Shown here one piece after another: positions 18,183 to 27,040 of a DNA stretch of 64,000 nt. Below the pieces are notes generated by a model, which ran no database searches, was not told the DNA's origin, and saw only the letters and a program-made list of their open reading frames with translations. Where the stretch lies: NCBI RefSeq assembly GCF_042646085.1, contig NZ_JBHRSZ010000002.1:868001-932000 (forward strand), written 5' to 3'. The position numbers and the translations under genes were made by a program. This stretch comes from Litoribrevibacter euphylliae (GTDB taxonomy: Bacteria; Pseudomonadota; Gammaproteobacteria; Pseudomonadales; Litoribrevibacteraceae). Position 1 is the first letter of the stretch. Every line of letters starts with the position of its first letter.

Positions 18183-18755
18183 ATGATGAGCTTGTTTTTC
18201 TCTAAATCATCGCCGCTCAAGTTACTTTTTACTTGGATTGCCTGCTTATGGATTTTACATCCAATACCCTCTCACGCTGAGACCATTGATAAAAAGAAGT
18301 TATTAAAGATTGAAGCGGCCTACCTGTATAAATTTACAAAATTCATCAAATGGCCCGATAGACTATTCAACCAAAGCAGCAACCTAAACATATGCCTTGT
18401 AGGTAGTAATTTAGATGCGCTCAATCGGCTTTTAACCAAAGGTGTCTCAGGTAAACAATCCAACGGACGGACGCTTAGAATCTATTACTACCAAACTGAT
18501 CACCCATCAACGAACGAGCATAATTGTCACTTAATTTATCTAGATCAACATGCAAGCAACAGCCTAACCACCAATCTGGATTTCCCCTCTACACTGCTAA
18601 TAAGTGCTCCAAACCATAAACATAAGAAAGACAGCCTGATCTACTTAGAAATACTGAATGGTAAGCTGGTCTTTTTTATCAACCAGAACCACCTAGACAC
18701 ATCGGAATTGGAAATCAATGCAGCATTACTGTCACTTGCGAGGAAAAGACTATGA
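18183..18755 (+). CDS. YfiR-like periplasmic protein (DUF4154)
   Basis: The 190-residue product begins with a signal peptide (residues 1 to about 32, ending SHA before ETIDKKKL). The mature part has EAAYLYKFTKFIKWPD, NICLVGS and a late SLARKRL, the pattern of the YfiR/DUF4154 family. In Pseudomonas, YfiR is a periplasmic repressor that holds the diguanylate cyclase YfiN inactive. Here the partner is not a cyclase: its last bases overlap (ATGA) the start of a sensor kinase gene, so it probably regulates that kinase from the periplasm. Two cysteines (NICLV, HNCHL) could form a disulfide. Only the family resemblance is firm. Confidence 0.82.
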   Translation: MMSLFFSKSSPLKLLFTWIACLWILHPIPSHAETIDKKKLLKIEAAYLYKFTKFIKWPDRLFNQSSNLNICLVGSNLDALNRLLTKGVSGKQSNGRTLRIYYYQTDHPSTNEHNCHLIYLDQHASNSLTTNLDFPSTLLISAPNHKHKKDSLIYLEILNGKLVFFINQNHLDTSELEINAALLSLARKRL

Positions 18756-20374
18756 GCAAGTGGTTTAGTCGACTCACATTCCAACGAAAAGTGCTGTATG
18801 TAATTATTGCTGTAAGTATTCTCGCCGTTGTAATCAGCGTCACGCCGCAACAGATCAATACTATCAGCCAACAGAAAGACAACTTAATTACACAATCGCG
18901 CCTGCAAGCCAAACTTATCGGTCAAATATCTGCCGCGGGGATCAGCTTCGAACAGAGAGAATCGGTCAATGAACTGCTTGCATCCCTCAAGGTCTCCCCT
19001 AACATTATAGCTGCGACCATACTTAAGCGTGATGAGTTCAGCCAAGATCTCAGTGTTTTCGCCACGTTTGGAGAAGCGATTTCAGTAGAGTTCTTCAACA
19101 GTATTATTGATCAAAGAGACATCAACTTAGGGCAAGAACAAACCTACATCTTCGAGCCTATTTCACTGGATGGTAGCGTGATTGGGTACACCATACTCAC
19201 CGTAGACCTGAAGAACCTTCAGAACCAAGTATTCAATAGCATATTCCTAACTCTGATCGCTGTTGTCTCCGCTCTAGCCATCGCGTTCTACATCTCCAAT
19301 ATCGCTCAAAAAGCATTAACAAAACCGGTTGAAATGCTGACTGAAACCACATCAAAAGTCGCAAACAAACAAGACTACAGCCTCCGTGCAGACATATTCA
19401 GCGATGATGAACTCGGCACATTAAGCCGCTCATTCAATCGTATGTTAGATGAACTGGAACGTTACGATTTACAGCGAAAAGAACAAGAAGACGAAATCAT
19501 TCGACTCAACCAAAGCCTAGAAAAAAAAGTAGAAATGCGAACCGATGAATTAAAGAAAGCCAACCTGAAACTAACTGAAAGCCTCTACCAGCTCCAAAAC
19601 ACTCAAAAACAGATGGTTGAACAAGAGAAGATGGCTTCACTGGGGAGTCTAGTGGCAGGGGTAGCACACGAGATCAATACACCTATCGGCATTGGCATTA
19701 CCGCCATATCCCACCTTGAACACATCATTACTGAACTAGAAGTACCTTTTCAACAAGGGAAACTAAGTAAAACCAACTTCGAAAATGCACTAAGAAACCT
19801 TAAAGAGTGTCATACGCTGGTTTTCTCAAACCTTGAACGAGCAGCTCAACTAGTCAAAAGTTTCAAAATGGTCGCAGTAGATCAGTCTAGTGAAGAAAAA
19901 CGTTTGTTTAACCTTAGAAGTTATCTAAATGACGTCATCACCTCACTTCGTCCAGAGCTTCGTAAAACCAACCTAAAATTAAAATTGGTAATAGATGAAA
20001 ATCTGTTCCTTAACAGTTTCCCTGGTGCATTTTCCCAAATATTCACCAATTTAATTATGAATTCTATCATCCACGGATTTAACGACAGCGATGAAGGTAC
20101 AATCGATATCAACGCACAGCTAAAAGAAGAAACTCTCATCATTAATTACCGTGACAACGGCAAAGGAATAGGAAAAGAAATCGCCGCAAAGATCTTTGAA
20201 CCTTTCTTCACCACCAACAGAGATACAGGCGGTAGCGGCTTAGGAACCCACATTATCTACAACTTAGTCACTCAAGCCCTACATGGAAGCATCGAGTTAG
20301 ATCAGACATCAGATACCGGCGCCCATTTCGTTATATTGATACCTTGGAACAAGGTAAAAGCAGATAAAGCCTAA
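18752..20374 (+). CDS. Orphan sensor histidine kinase with periplasmic CHASE8-like domain
   Basis: This 540-residue inner-membrane kinase has TM1 at about 13-30, a periplasmic domain of about 130 residues resembling CHASE8, TM2 at about 162-182, HAMP, a coiled coil (residues 240-295), phospho-acceptor H306 in GVAHEINTPIG, and a HATPase domain (DNGKGI, GGSGLGTHI). No receiver, Hpt or GGDEF follows, and no response regulator is adjacent. It overlaps the YfiR-like gene by four bases. In the YfiBNR system the repressor binds a CHASE8/HAMP cyclase; here the output looks like phosphorylation instead. The ligand and response regulator are unknown. Confidence 0.88.
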   Translation: MSKWFSRLTFQRKVLYVIIAVSILAVVISVTPQQINTISQQKDNLITQSRLQAKLIGQISAAGISFEQRESVNELLASLKVSPNIIAATILKRDEFSQDLSVFATFGEAISVEFFNSIIDQRDINLGQEQTYIFEPISLDGSVIGYTILTVDLKNLQNQVFNSIFLTLIAVVSALAIAFYISNIAQKALTKPVEMLTETTSKVANKQDYSLRADIFSDDELGTLSRSFNRMLDELERYDLQRKEQEDEIIRLNQSLEKKVEMRTDELKKANLKLTESLYQLQNTQKQMVEQEKMASLGSLVAGVAHEINTPIGIGITAISHLEHIITELEVPFQQGKLSKTNFENALRNLKECHTLVFSNLERAAQLVKSFKMVAVDQSSEEKRLFNLRSYLNDVITSLRPELRKTNLKLKLVIDENLFLNSFPGAFSQIFTNLIMNSIIHGFNDSDEGTIDINAQLKEETLIINYRDNGKGIGKEIAAKIFEPFFTTNRDTGGSGLGTHIIYNLVTQALHGSIELDQTSDTGAHFVILIPWNKVKADKA

Positions 20375-20438
20375 TCCATTGTTATCAATCATCAAAATAC
20401 TTTACTATACGCTTTTCCATTCATAGAGCCTTTAGTAG

Positions 20439-20642
20439 ATGTCCGTAAAAGAAAACGTATTCGTCAGCATGTTTTCAGTCGCAACCTTACTTGTCGCTGT
20501 TCTCACGATTAAAGCCTTTTATCCCATCGACTCACAGCAAAACTTTATTTGGCTCATCGCTATTGTTCTTGTGCTATCCACACTCTCTCGAAGCCTAGCT
20601 AGAAAAGTCTATAAGCGCCTATTCGAGCACCCGGAAAGCTAA
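20439..20642 (+). CDS. Small two-helix membrane protein
   Basis: This 67-residue protein has two likely membrane helices (about 9-27 and 36-50) and a basic tail (RSLARKVYKRLF). It begins 64 bases after the kinase gene on the same strand and could be the third gene of that operon. It stops two bases before the end of the convergent DUF4112 gene. I recognise no family. A chance ORF is possible, but the hydrophobic pattern and positive-inside tail look real. Confidence 0.6.
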   Translation: MSVKENVFVSMFSVATLLVAVLTIKAFYPIDSQQNFIWLIAIVLVLSTLSRSLARKVYKRLFEHPES

Positions 20643-20644
20643 AA

Positions 20645-21025
20645 CTACGACCTCTTTTGACCAAAGACCTCTGACTTTTCAAGGTAGCGTAGTATCAATC
20701 TAAGATTTCGTCGGTTTGCCCTGTAATACAAATCAAAAATATCTCCCACTATCGGCACAGACCCTATCACCATATCGATAACAACGTTAATCAACATCCT
20801 GAAATAAACAGACTTAGGCAGGTTGAACTTTAACGATTCCTTAACCAGCCATAAACTCAAAGCACCAGTCAGAAAGTCACCAATAATAGGTATAAGCCCG
20901 ACCAAGAAATCCACACCAAACCGAATCTTCGTAAACGGAATACGCCACTTGCCTTCCATAACTTCCGAAAACAATTTTAATCGCTCAATACACCGTTCTT
21001 TTTCCAAATCTTTACTGTCGGTCAT
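20645..21025 (-). CDS. DUF4112 membrane protein
   Basis: The sequence has the DUF4112 pattern: RFGVDFLVGLIPIIGDFLTGA and a second copy-like VIGSVPIVGDIFDLYY, two glycine/proline-rich hydrophobic segments followed by a basic RANRRNLRLI. The frame opens at 21091, but ATG at 21025 is preceded by a G-rich GGGGGGCG ribosome binding site and gives 126 residues. The function of the family is unknown; it is predicted to sit in the membrane. It converges on the small protein at 20439. Confidence 0.8.
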   Translation of the reverse strand: MTDSKDLEKERCIERLKLFSEVMEGKWRIPFTKIRFGVDFLVGLIPIIGDFLTGALSLWLVKESLKFNLPKSVYFRMLINVVIDMVIGSVPIVGDIFDLYYRANRRNLRLILRYLEKSEVFGQKRS

Positions 21026-21270
21026 TTCATTCGCCCCCCATTGAACAAATTTCACACACAAAGACTGAATATCATTCCTTAGTAGGAACATTCTAATTTT
21101 TACAATTATATTAATCCCATAGTCAGAGCCTGGAAATCGTTACTTAGGTGTCGAGTAATCGGCAAGCAATGTCTCTTAACGCTTTGCATTCCGCTTGAAC
21201 GAACACCGTCTATATAAGCTTCATTACCTCTTCCAGGCCACTCTAAGCAAACGATGTGAGTAAAATAGTT

Positions 21271-21837
21271 ATGAGTATACAAAAGACATTGAATAGCCAA
21301 CTTGAACAAGCAAAAGCTGCACAGTCAAAAATCCAAACCGTACTAAACGAACAGTTTGAAAAAGCAGGCGTTGAGGTACGAAAAATCCTTAAGGATTTAG
21401 GCGTCAATGTTGAAGGCGAATCACCGATCACACTAAAGAATGCGTTGAACGGCATTAAACAAAACAACCAATCTTTACGTGAATTGGTAAACAACATCGA
21501 TATCGCGACCTACGATGTTCGTAATCGCTTTTCTTGGAATGCTCACATGCTAAGTGCTCTTGCAGAACTTAAAGCAGCTAAAGCAGTAGAACAAGCGGTT
21601 GAATCTGCAAAACCAAAAGTTGCAGCTTATAAAGAACAAGTAAATGAAACGGTTAATCCATACATCGAGCAAGCCAACGACTACACACAAAAAGTGCTTT
21701 CTCAGGTTAACGGTTACCGTAACCAAGTTGAAACGGCTGTTGCGCCTTATCGTGAAAAAGTAAATGCTCAGCTTGAGCAACTAACAGCTCAGGCAAACTC
21801 TTTGAAAGAGCAAGTGAATAGTAAGCTAGGTCGTTAA
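21271..21837 (+). CDS. Helical coiled-coil protein of unknown function
   Basis: The 188-residue protein is almost entirely amphipathic helix, rich in A, K, E, Q and N, with no signal peptide. Residues from about 100 onward carry repeated units built on YKEQVNETVNPYIEQAND, YRNQVETAVAPYREKVNA and similar 11- and 22-residue steps, reminiscent of apolipoprotein-like or phasin-like amphipathic repeats. A GTG at 21256 is an alternative start; neither has a strong ribosome binding site. It ends in a strong terminator. It could coat a lipid or polymer surface, but no function can be assigned. Confidence 0.78.
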   Translation: MSIQKTLNSQLEQAKAAQSKIQTVLNEQFEKAGVEVRKILKDLGVNVEGESPITLKNALNGIKQNNQSLRELVNNIDIATYDVRNRFSWNAHMLSALAELKAAKAVEQAVESAKPKVAAYKEQVNETVNPYIEQANDYTQKVLSQVNGYRNQVETAVAPYREKVNAQLEQLTAQANSLKEQVNSKLGR

Positions 21838-21890
21838 TCGATCAGCTTCTCGAATTACCTTCCCTTCTAGTCGGTAATTTCCCTTGTTTT

Positions 21891-21915
21891 GCTGGCCTAT
21901 ATGGCCAGCTTTTTT
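21891..21915 (+). terminator. Terminator after the coiled-coil gene
   Basis: GCTGGCC (21891-21897) and GGCCAGC (21903-21909) form a perfect stem with a TATAT loop, followed by TTTTTT. Confidence 0.85.
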
Positions 21916-21952
21916 ATGCCTATGATTTGATACAAACTCAACACAAAGACAT

Positions 21953-21975
21953 AAAAAAAGCCTCATAAGAGGCTT
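21953..21975 (-). terminator. Terminator after the cold-shock-domain gene
   Basis: AAGCCTC (21958-21964) and GAGGCTT (21969-21975) pair around ATAA; on the minus strand a U-run follows (A-run 21953-21959). Confidence 0.8.
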
Positions 21976-21993
21976 AATTTGTATGCGAGCAAA

Positions 21994-22458
21994 TTATTGT
22001 TGCTTCAAGATAGCAACATCATCAGCTTGTAAGCCTTTATCGCCTTTAATCACATCAAACTTCACTTTCTGGCCTTCTTTTAAGAAGCGATGACCACGTC
22101 CTCGAATTGAACGAAAGTGAACAAAAATGTCTTCACCTTGATCCCGAGTGATAAAGCCAAAACCTTTAGAAACATTAAACCATTTAACAGTACCTGTTTC
22201 TCTCACGTCTTCTTGTTCAGTAACATAACGACTCTTACCACGATCTTCAGAACTAGAAGAGGACAACACTGCATCCATTACAAATTGAACTACTAGAACA
22301 GAAAGAACCAAGACACCATAACCAACACCCAGCGTCTCAACTGTCGTTGCTTCAGGAAGCATTCCCAATGCAAAAAGAACAGCACCGCCAACCAAGGGTG
22401 CGATAACAGCAGTGACGATCGTCGTTATTATATTTTTAGAAGAATCACTATTACTCAT
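21994..22458 (-). CDS. Membrane-anchored cold-shock-domain protein
   Basis: The C-terminal 65 residues are a canonical cold-shock domain with TGTVKWFNVSKGFGFI (RNP1) and DIFVHFRSI (RNP2), which bind single-stranded RNA or DNA. Unusually, the N-terminal part has two hydrophobic helices (about residues 10-32 and 43-64 from this start) joined to the domain by a serine-rich linker. The domain should face the cytoplasm while tethered to the inner membrane. An in-frame ATG at 22470 adds four residues; neither start has a clear ribosome binding site. Ordinary CspA proteins are about 70 residues and soluble. The fold is certain; the role of tethering is inference. Confidence 0.9.
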   Translation of the reverse strand: MSNSDSSKNIITTIVTAVIAPLVGGAVLFALGMLPEATTVETLGVGYGVLVLSVLVVQFVMDAVLSSSSSEDRGKSRYVTEQEDVRETGTVKWFNVSKGFGFITRDQGEDIFVHFRSIRGRGHRFLKEGQKVKFDVIKGDKGLQADDVAILKQQ

Positions 22459-22732
22459 ACTAACTACCATCTCATTTCACTAACAAACTAAAGAATCGAA
22501 CATATCAGAGGACACAAGCACCTCCATGCCCAATTGATTATAATAAGTACTGCCTGGATTATAATTCCGGCGTACATCCCTAATAGAGGTTTAGTAACCA
22601 CTTAATGCATTGTCGTGTTGAAACCAATATGATCAACCACATTAAGCAGGTTAGGACTATAGCACTATCTGATTGTAAAAAAATCTTTTACAAAACAAAA
22701 TATTGCAGTTTGCCATTTATAGCAGGTAATTT

Positions 22733-22933
22733 ATGAGTAACAAAGTAGAAGATCTAGAATCTCGCTTAGCTTTTCAAGAAGATACCCTTGAAACTTTAAA
22801 CAAAGTCATCATCGAACAGCAAAAAGAAATCGAAAAGCTGAATACCTACGTTAGGATTCTAAAAGACAAAATTTCTTCGGTAGAGAATTCCATTACCACT
22901 CCGGACAACGAAGCCCCTCCTCCGCATTATTAG
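22733..22933 (+). CDS. slyX: SlyX family protein
   Basis: The 66-residue protein is a short coiled coil (VEDLESRLAFQEDTLETLN) ending in the SlyX hallmark PPPHY. SlyX is widespread in gammaproteobacteria, found next to slyD in E. coli, and has no established function. Here it stands alone, followed by a strong bidirectional terminator shared with the convergent ABC exporter operon. Confidence 0.92.
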   Translation: MSNKVEDLESRLAFQEDTLETLNKVIIEQQKEIEKLNTYVRILKDKISSVENSITTPDNEAPPPHY

Positions 22934-23010
22934 TACCCAGAGAACGTCTGAAGAAACCACTTATTACTAATCCTGCTCTCTTCCTCGAACGGTTATCAGC
23001 CGGTTCCCAA

Positions 23011-23041
23011 AAAGCCCTTATTGAAAATCAACAAGGGCTTT
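23011..23041. terminator. Bidirectional terminator between slyX and the gldG-like gene
   Basis: Arms 23011-23024 and 23028-23041 pair over 14 bp with one mismatch around AAA. A-runs and T-runs at its ends suit both convergent transcripts. Confidence 0.75.
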
Positions 23042-23072
23042 AAAGTGAGAGCGATTCTATTATCAATAGTTG

Positions 23073-25001
23073 TTAGCGACGCGCACGACTTTTCCGTCTC
23101 GCCAAAGCAACAAAAAACGCAACTACCGTTAACAGCACCGGTACTAATAGAATATTAATCAACTTTAACTGAGTACCTAACTGCTCAATGTCTTGATCCA
23201 AGTTCAACCGAACCTCTCTCAGACGCTTACGAATATCGAGCTTTTCTTGGATAAAGTTTTCAAGAGTCGCTTGTTGTTCCGGCGTAAGTTGAACCTCTTC
23301 ACCAGCACCTGCAGGTTGCAGTTCACTTAATCTCTGTTCTGTTTCCTGTAACTGAAGTTCCAGTTGCTCTTCTTCTGCACGGAACGTTTCCTCAGCCTCA
23401 CGCTTCAGAGCATCGACTACTTCGAAAGGACGGGTGTATCGGCCTCGACTACGAATATCAATCAAGTCGACACTTCCGGCCAAATTATCCAAAGCATTAA
23501 TCACGAAACCCGCATTGTCTGCCCAAGGTGTTGGAATTTTCTGACCAAAGAAGTTTTGAACCTGTACCCACAAACGATCCGATAAGATATCGGTATCACC
23601 TACAAGAATGACATTAATCGATTCACTCTCAGTTACCTTAGGCATAACAGTTTCAGTCTTAGGTTCAACATTTTCATCTGTTTCCCCTTCAGATTCACTA
23701 GAGCTTACAGTCTCAATCCCTTCTGGAAAGGCCGTAATGGCAGGGCCTGTCACACGTGCCGCTAACACATATTCGGTATTTGTTGGCTCAAAACCACTAT
23801 ACAGGTCAGTAGGATCAGTTAATGTGGCCAATTGATTTGCATCCATTAACATCGCTTGCGCCGAAGACTTCAACAAGGGTGTGAACGTGGTCTGAGCATC
23901 CTCCAATGGAGACAAAGCAAGTGCCGATGAGAAGGTCACACTTTCTAAATCAGCGGTTGTAATATCGTCAGGAGCTATCACATCCGATTGTCCGTCATTA
24001 ACCAAATTTAATAGCGCTAAATGCCTTACAGGCCGCTGTGACTGAGCTAAATTAACCGCCATAGAATATTGGGCATCCGCCACAAATTGACCGCTGCTAG
24101 GCTCAACTCCCCAACTCTCAAACAACAATTTGAAGTCAGAACCATCGGCTGAGTCCATTGGTGATAACGGTTGTTCTTGCTCCGCCTTAGGATCAACAAA
24201 CACCATCAGTTTTCCACCCTTTAGAACGTACTGATCGATGGCTAGCAGAGTCTCATCACTTAACTCTTTAGGATGAACCAAAATAAGAACATCAATATCT
24301 TCAGGAATTTCGGCAACCGAATCTTCCAGCTCTTTTAATGAGAAAAGCTGTTTAATTTGCTCGAACAACATCCAAGGTTCTTTCTGCTGACGAGTCATGA
24401 AGTCGAAACCGCCATTGACATCCAAAGTAGATAACAAGCCAATAACAGGCAGTTCTGGATTTGCGGCAGTGTAAATCAACTTGCTCATGTCATATTCCAG
24501 ATACTCTTCCTGATCTAACTGAATAAATGGAATAACCTGAGCATTGTTCAACTCTTTCGTACCGTCCTCAGCACTTGATTGAATGGCAGCAACCAAACCA
24601 AAGTACAAATTAGCACCGCCTGCATTCAGCGGAACCCCCTGTAAACCATAGGTAGTTGCTTCGTCTTCATCTTCGGAAAAAGCAATCGGATCGATCACTT
24701 CCAGTGAAAGCTTGCCATCTGAAACAGCAACGTACTCTTCCAACAACTCTTGTACCCGCTTGGCATAATCACGCACAGCCGGAAGACCTTCGGTTTCCTT
24801 GCGTGAGAAATAAAATTTCAACACCACAGGTTGATCAAGCTTTGACATGATGTTCTGAGTGCCTTCCGAAATGGTGTAAAGGCGATTCTCAGTCAGATCA
24901 ACACGAGCATTTGAAAATAACCATTGGATACTGATCACCAACAACATGAAAACAGCAGCGAGTACCAGTAATCCTGTACGAGAAAATAACTTACTATTCA
25001 T
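23073..25001 (-). CDS. GldG-like ABC exporter substrate/auxiliary subunit
   Basis: The 642-residue protein has an N-terminal membrane helix (about 8-30), a large periplasmic region beginning VDLTENRLYTISEGT with a DUF4350/GldG-like domain (LKFYFSRKE, AKRVQELLEEY), an acidic segment, a coiled coil at about 555-610, and a C-terminal membrane helix (LINILLVPVLLTVVAFFVAL) ending in a basic tail. It follows the permease by 14 bases and forms a three-gene ABC system. Related GldG proteins support gliding in Bacteroidetes, but in proteobacteria the cargo is unknown, so the gliding name should not be taken literally. Confidence 0.85.
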   Translation of the reverse strand: MNSKLFSRTGLLVLAAVFMLLVISIQWLFSNARVDLTENRLYTISEGTQNIMSKLDQPVVLKFYFSRKETEGLPAVRDYAKRVQELLEEYVAVSDGKLSLEVIDPIAFSEDEDEATTYGLQGVPLNAGGANLYFGLVAAIQSSAEDGTKELNNAQVIPFIQLDQEEYLEYDMSKLIYTAANPELPVIGLLSTLDVNGGFDFMTRQQKEPWMLFEQIKQLFSLKELEDSVAEIPEDIDVLILVHPKELSDETLLAIDQYVLKGGKLMVFVDPKAEQEQPLSPMDSADGSDFKLLFESWGVEPSSGQFVADAQYSMAVNLAQSQRPVRHLALLNLVNDGQSDVIAPDDITTADLESVTFSSALALSPLEDAQTTFTPLLKSSAQAMLMDANQLATLTDPTDLYSGFEPTNTEYVLAARVTGPAITAFPEGIETVSSSESEGETDENVEPKTETVMPKVTESESINVILVGDTDILSDRLWVQVQNFFGQKIPTPWADNAGFVINALDNLAGSVDLIDIRSRGRYTRPFEVVDALKREAEETFRAEEEQLELQLQETEQRLSELQPAGAGEEVQLTPEQQATLENFIQEKLDIRKRLREVRLNLDQDIEQLGTQLKLINILLVPVLLTVVAFFVALARRKSRARR

Positions 25002-25015
25002 ACTATTAAACTCCC

Positions 25016-25744
25016 TTACTCTGCTTTCTTCATATCAATAACGATGGCGGTGGCAATCAACCACACAGAAATCACCAAAGCAAAATAAAGAACATCTCTA
25101 AGATCAAGTACACCACGGGAAATAGCATTGAAGTGGGTTAGGAAACTCAGAGAGGATACGGCATCAATCAACCACGCCGGTGCCCAGCTTTGGAATATAT
25201 CCAATACCATCGGGAAACCACTGACGATAAAGATAAAGCACACCACCACGCTCAGAATGAAGGCAATCACCTGATTATTAGTCGTTGCCGATAAACAACA
25301 GCCAATGGCTAAGAAACCGCCAGCCATAAACCAACTACCTAAATAACTTGCCAAAATCACTCCGTTGTCAGGCTGGCCGAGGTAATTTACCGTAATCCAA
25401 ATCGGGAACGTCAGTACCAGAGCCACGCCAATGAACAACCAAGATGCTAAGAACTTCCCTAAGATCAGATCTCGCATCGGAATCGGTAACGTCATAATCA
25501 ATTCAATGGTGCCGGTCTTGCGCTCTTCGGACCATAAACGCATCGCCAAAGCAGGCACAAGAAATAGATATAACCAAGGATGGAAACTAAAGAAGGAGAA
25601 TAAATCCGCCTGACCGCGTTCGTAAAAATTGCCTAAATAGAAGGTAAATACGCCATTCAAGACCAGAAAAATAACCGTGAAAATAAACGCAAGCGGCGTT
25701 GCTAAATAGCTGGAAAGCTCACGTTTAATAACTACACCTAACAT
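25016..25744 (-). CDS. ABC transporter permease, GldF-like
   Basis: This 242-residue integral membrane protein shows six hydrophobic stretches, beginning LATPLAFIFTVIFLVLNGVF. It carries the ABC-2 type signature RLWSEERKTGTIELIMTLPI and resembles GldF/NosY permeases. It starts one base after the ATPase stop and precedes the GldG-like gene, so the three are almost certainly co-transcribed. Confidence 0.9.
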   Translation of the reverse strand: MLGVVIKRELSSYLATPLAFIFTVIFLVLNGVFTFYLGNFYERGQADLFSFFSFHPWLYLFLVPALAMRLWSEERKTGTIELIMTLPIPMRDLILGKFLASWLFIGVALVLTFPIWITVNYLGQPDNGVILASYLGSWFMAGGFLAIGCCLSATTNNQVIAFILSVVVCFIFIVSGFPMVLDIFQSWAPAWLIDAVSSLSFLTHFNAISRGVLDLRDVLYFALVISVWLIATAIVIDMKKAE

Positions 25745-25745
25745 A

Positions 25746-26663
25746 TTAATTCGCTCCTTCCCTTGTCACTGAACGGAATACATCATCCAGACGACCACGT
25801 TCTACAAAAATTTCTTCTGCATGCAGCCCTTTTGCAGTCAAGGCTTCATTGACCTTATCCAGTAGTCCAGATGAGGCTTCTGGAATTAATGTCACCCAAT
25901 CGCCTTCGTGCAACACCTCTTTCACCCCCTGAATATCAGCCAAAACGTCCTCGGCCACTGTCTGAGCAAAGCGTACTGAAATAGCGTTGTGGTACTTAGA
26001 CATAGACTGAAGTTCAGCCGGAGTACCGTCAGCAACGATAGAACCATTAGCGATGATCATCGCACGCGAACACACCGCACTGACTTCTTCGAGAATATGC
26101 GTGGAAATAATGACGATCTTGTCTTTTGATAGGTTTTGGATCAACTCACGTACGTGTTGCTTTTGATTTGGATCCAAACCATCAGTTGGTTCATCCAGAA
26201 TAAGAATTTTCGGATCATGCAAGATCGCTTGTGCTAAGCCAACACGACGTTTAAAGCCCTTGGAAAGATTTTCGATCGGTTGATTTCGTACCGATCCGAG
26301 CTCTACTTCCGAAATCACTTTTTCGATACGTCCTGCCGCATCGTTACCTGTATAGCCACGTACTTCCGCAATAAAGGATAGAAAAGACTCCACCGTCATT
26401 TCACCGTAGCTAGGTGCACCTTCCGGTAAGTAACCGATTAACTTTTGTGCAGCAATGGTATCTTTAGAAATGTCATGACCATCTACTGTTACTGCTCCCG
26501 CCGTAGAAGCAAGAAAGCCAGTAATCATCTTCATAGTAGTGGACTTTCCAGCACCATTAGGACCTAGAAAACCTAAAACTTCACCCGGTTGCACTTCAAA
26601 AGAAAGATTATTAACCGCGGTGAATGAGCCAAATGTTTTCGTCAACTGTTTGACCGTTATCAT
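25746..26663 (-). CDS. ABC transporter ATP-binding protein, GldA-like
   Basis: The ATPase has Walker A GPNGAGKSTT, the Q-loop near GYLPEGAPSYGEM, the signature LSKGFKRRVGLAQ, Walker B ILILDEPTDGLDP and the switch His in STHILEE. At 305 residues its C-terminal part after the nucleotide-binding domain is family-typical. It is the first gene of the exporter operon; the permease follows after one base. Confidence 0.94.
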   Translation of the reverse strand: MITVKQLTKTFGSFTAVNNLSFEVQPGEVLGFLGPNGAGKSTTMKMITGFLASTAGAVTVDGHDISKDTIAAQKLIGYLPEGAPSYGEMTVESFLSFIAEVRGYTGNDAAGRIEKVISEVELGSVRNQPIENLSKGFKRRVGLAQAILHDPKILILDEPTDGLDPNQKQHVRELIQNLSKDKIVIISTHILEEVSAVCSRAMIIANGSIVADGTPAELQSMSKYHNAISVRFAQTVAEDVLADIQGVKEVLHEGDWVTLIPEASSGLLDKVNEALTAKGLHAEEIFVERGRLDDVFRSVTREGAN

Positions 26664-27040
26664 TGACCTCTCCGTGACTTCGTTATTATTTCTATCTATG
26701 GTTGTTCAGTAATCTGAATTCGCTGAGTAACTCCTACCGGAGTCTGAATATAGCGCCTAAAGTGCGCATTATCATTGGGGTAAACGCTTATTTTTTCAAG
26801 GTTATTCCACATAATACGTCTACCTTTAGCCAATAATTCGTTTTCCAGCCACTCTTATACTTTTATTTGCTCGTCATACTGCTGCCAGACAATAGTCAGA
26901 CTATAAAAAGCAGCGATAGACTATCAGTTATTACTGACCGTTTTATTAAAAGATGGTTTCGAGCATTGGGATTCCCCCACATTCGAGGTAAACTTGGCCG
27001 GATTATCGCTTTATCATGGACTGGGGTATAAAACCGAATC
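26664..27040. other. Non-coding gap between the ABC operon and plsB
   Basis: This 377-base region separates divergent operons. I see no convincing ORF, RNA gene or repeat. It must hold promoters for both directions but no -35/-10 pair stood out. Confidence 0.5.
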
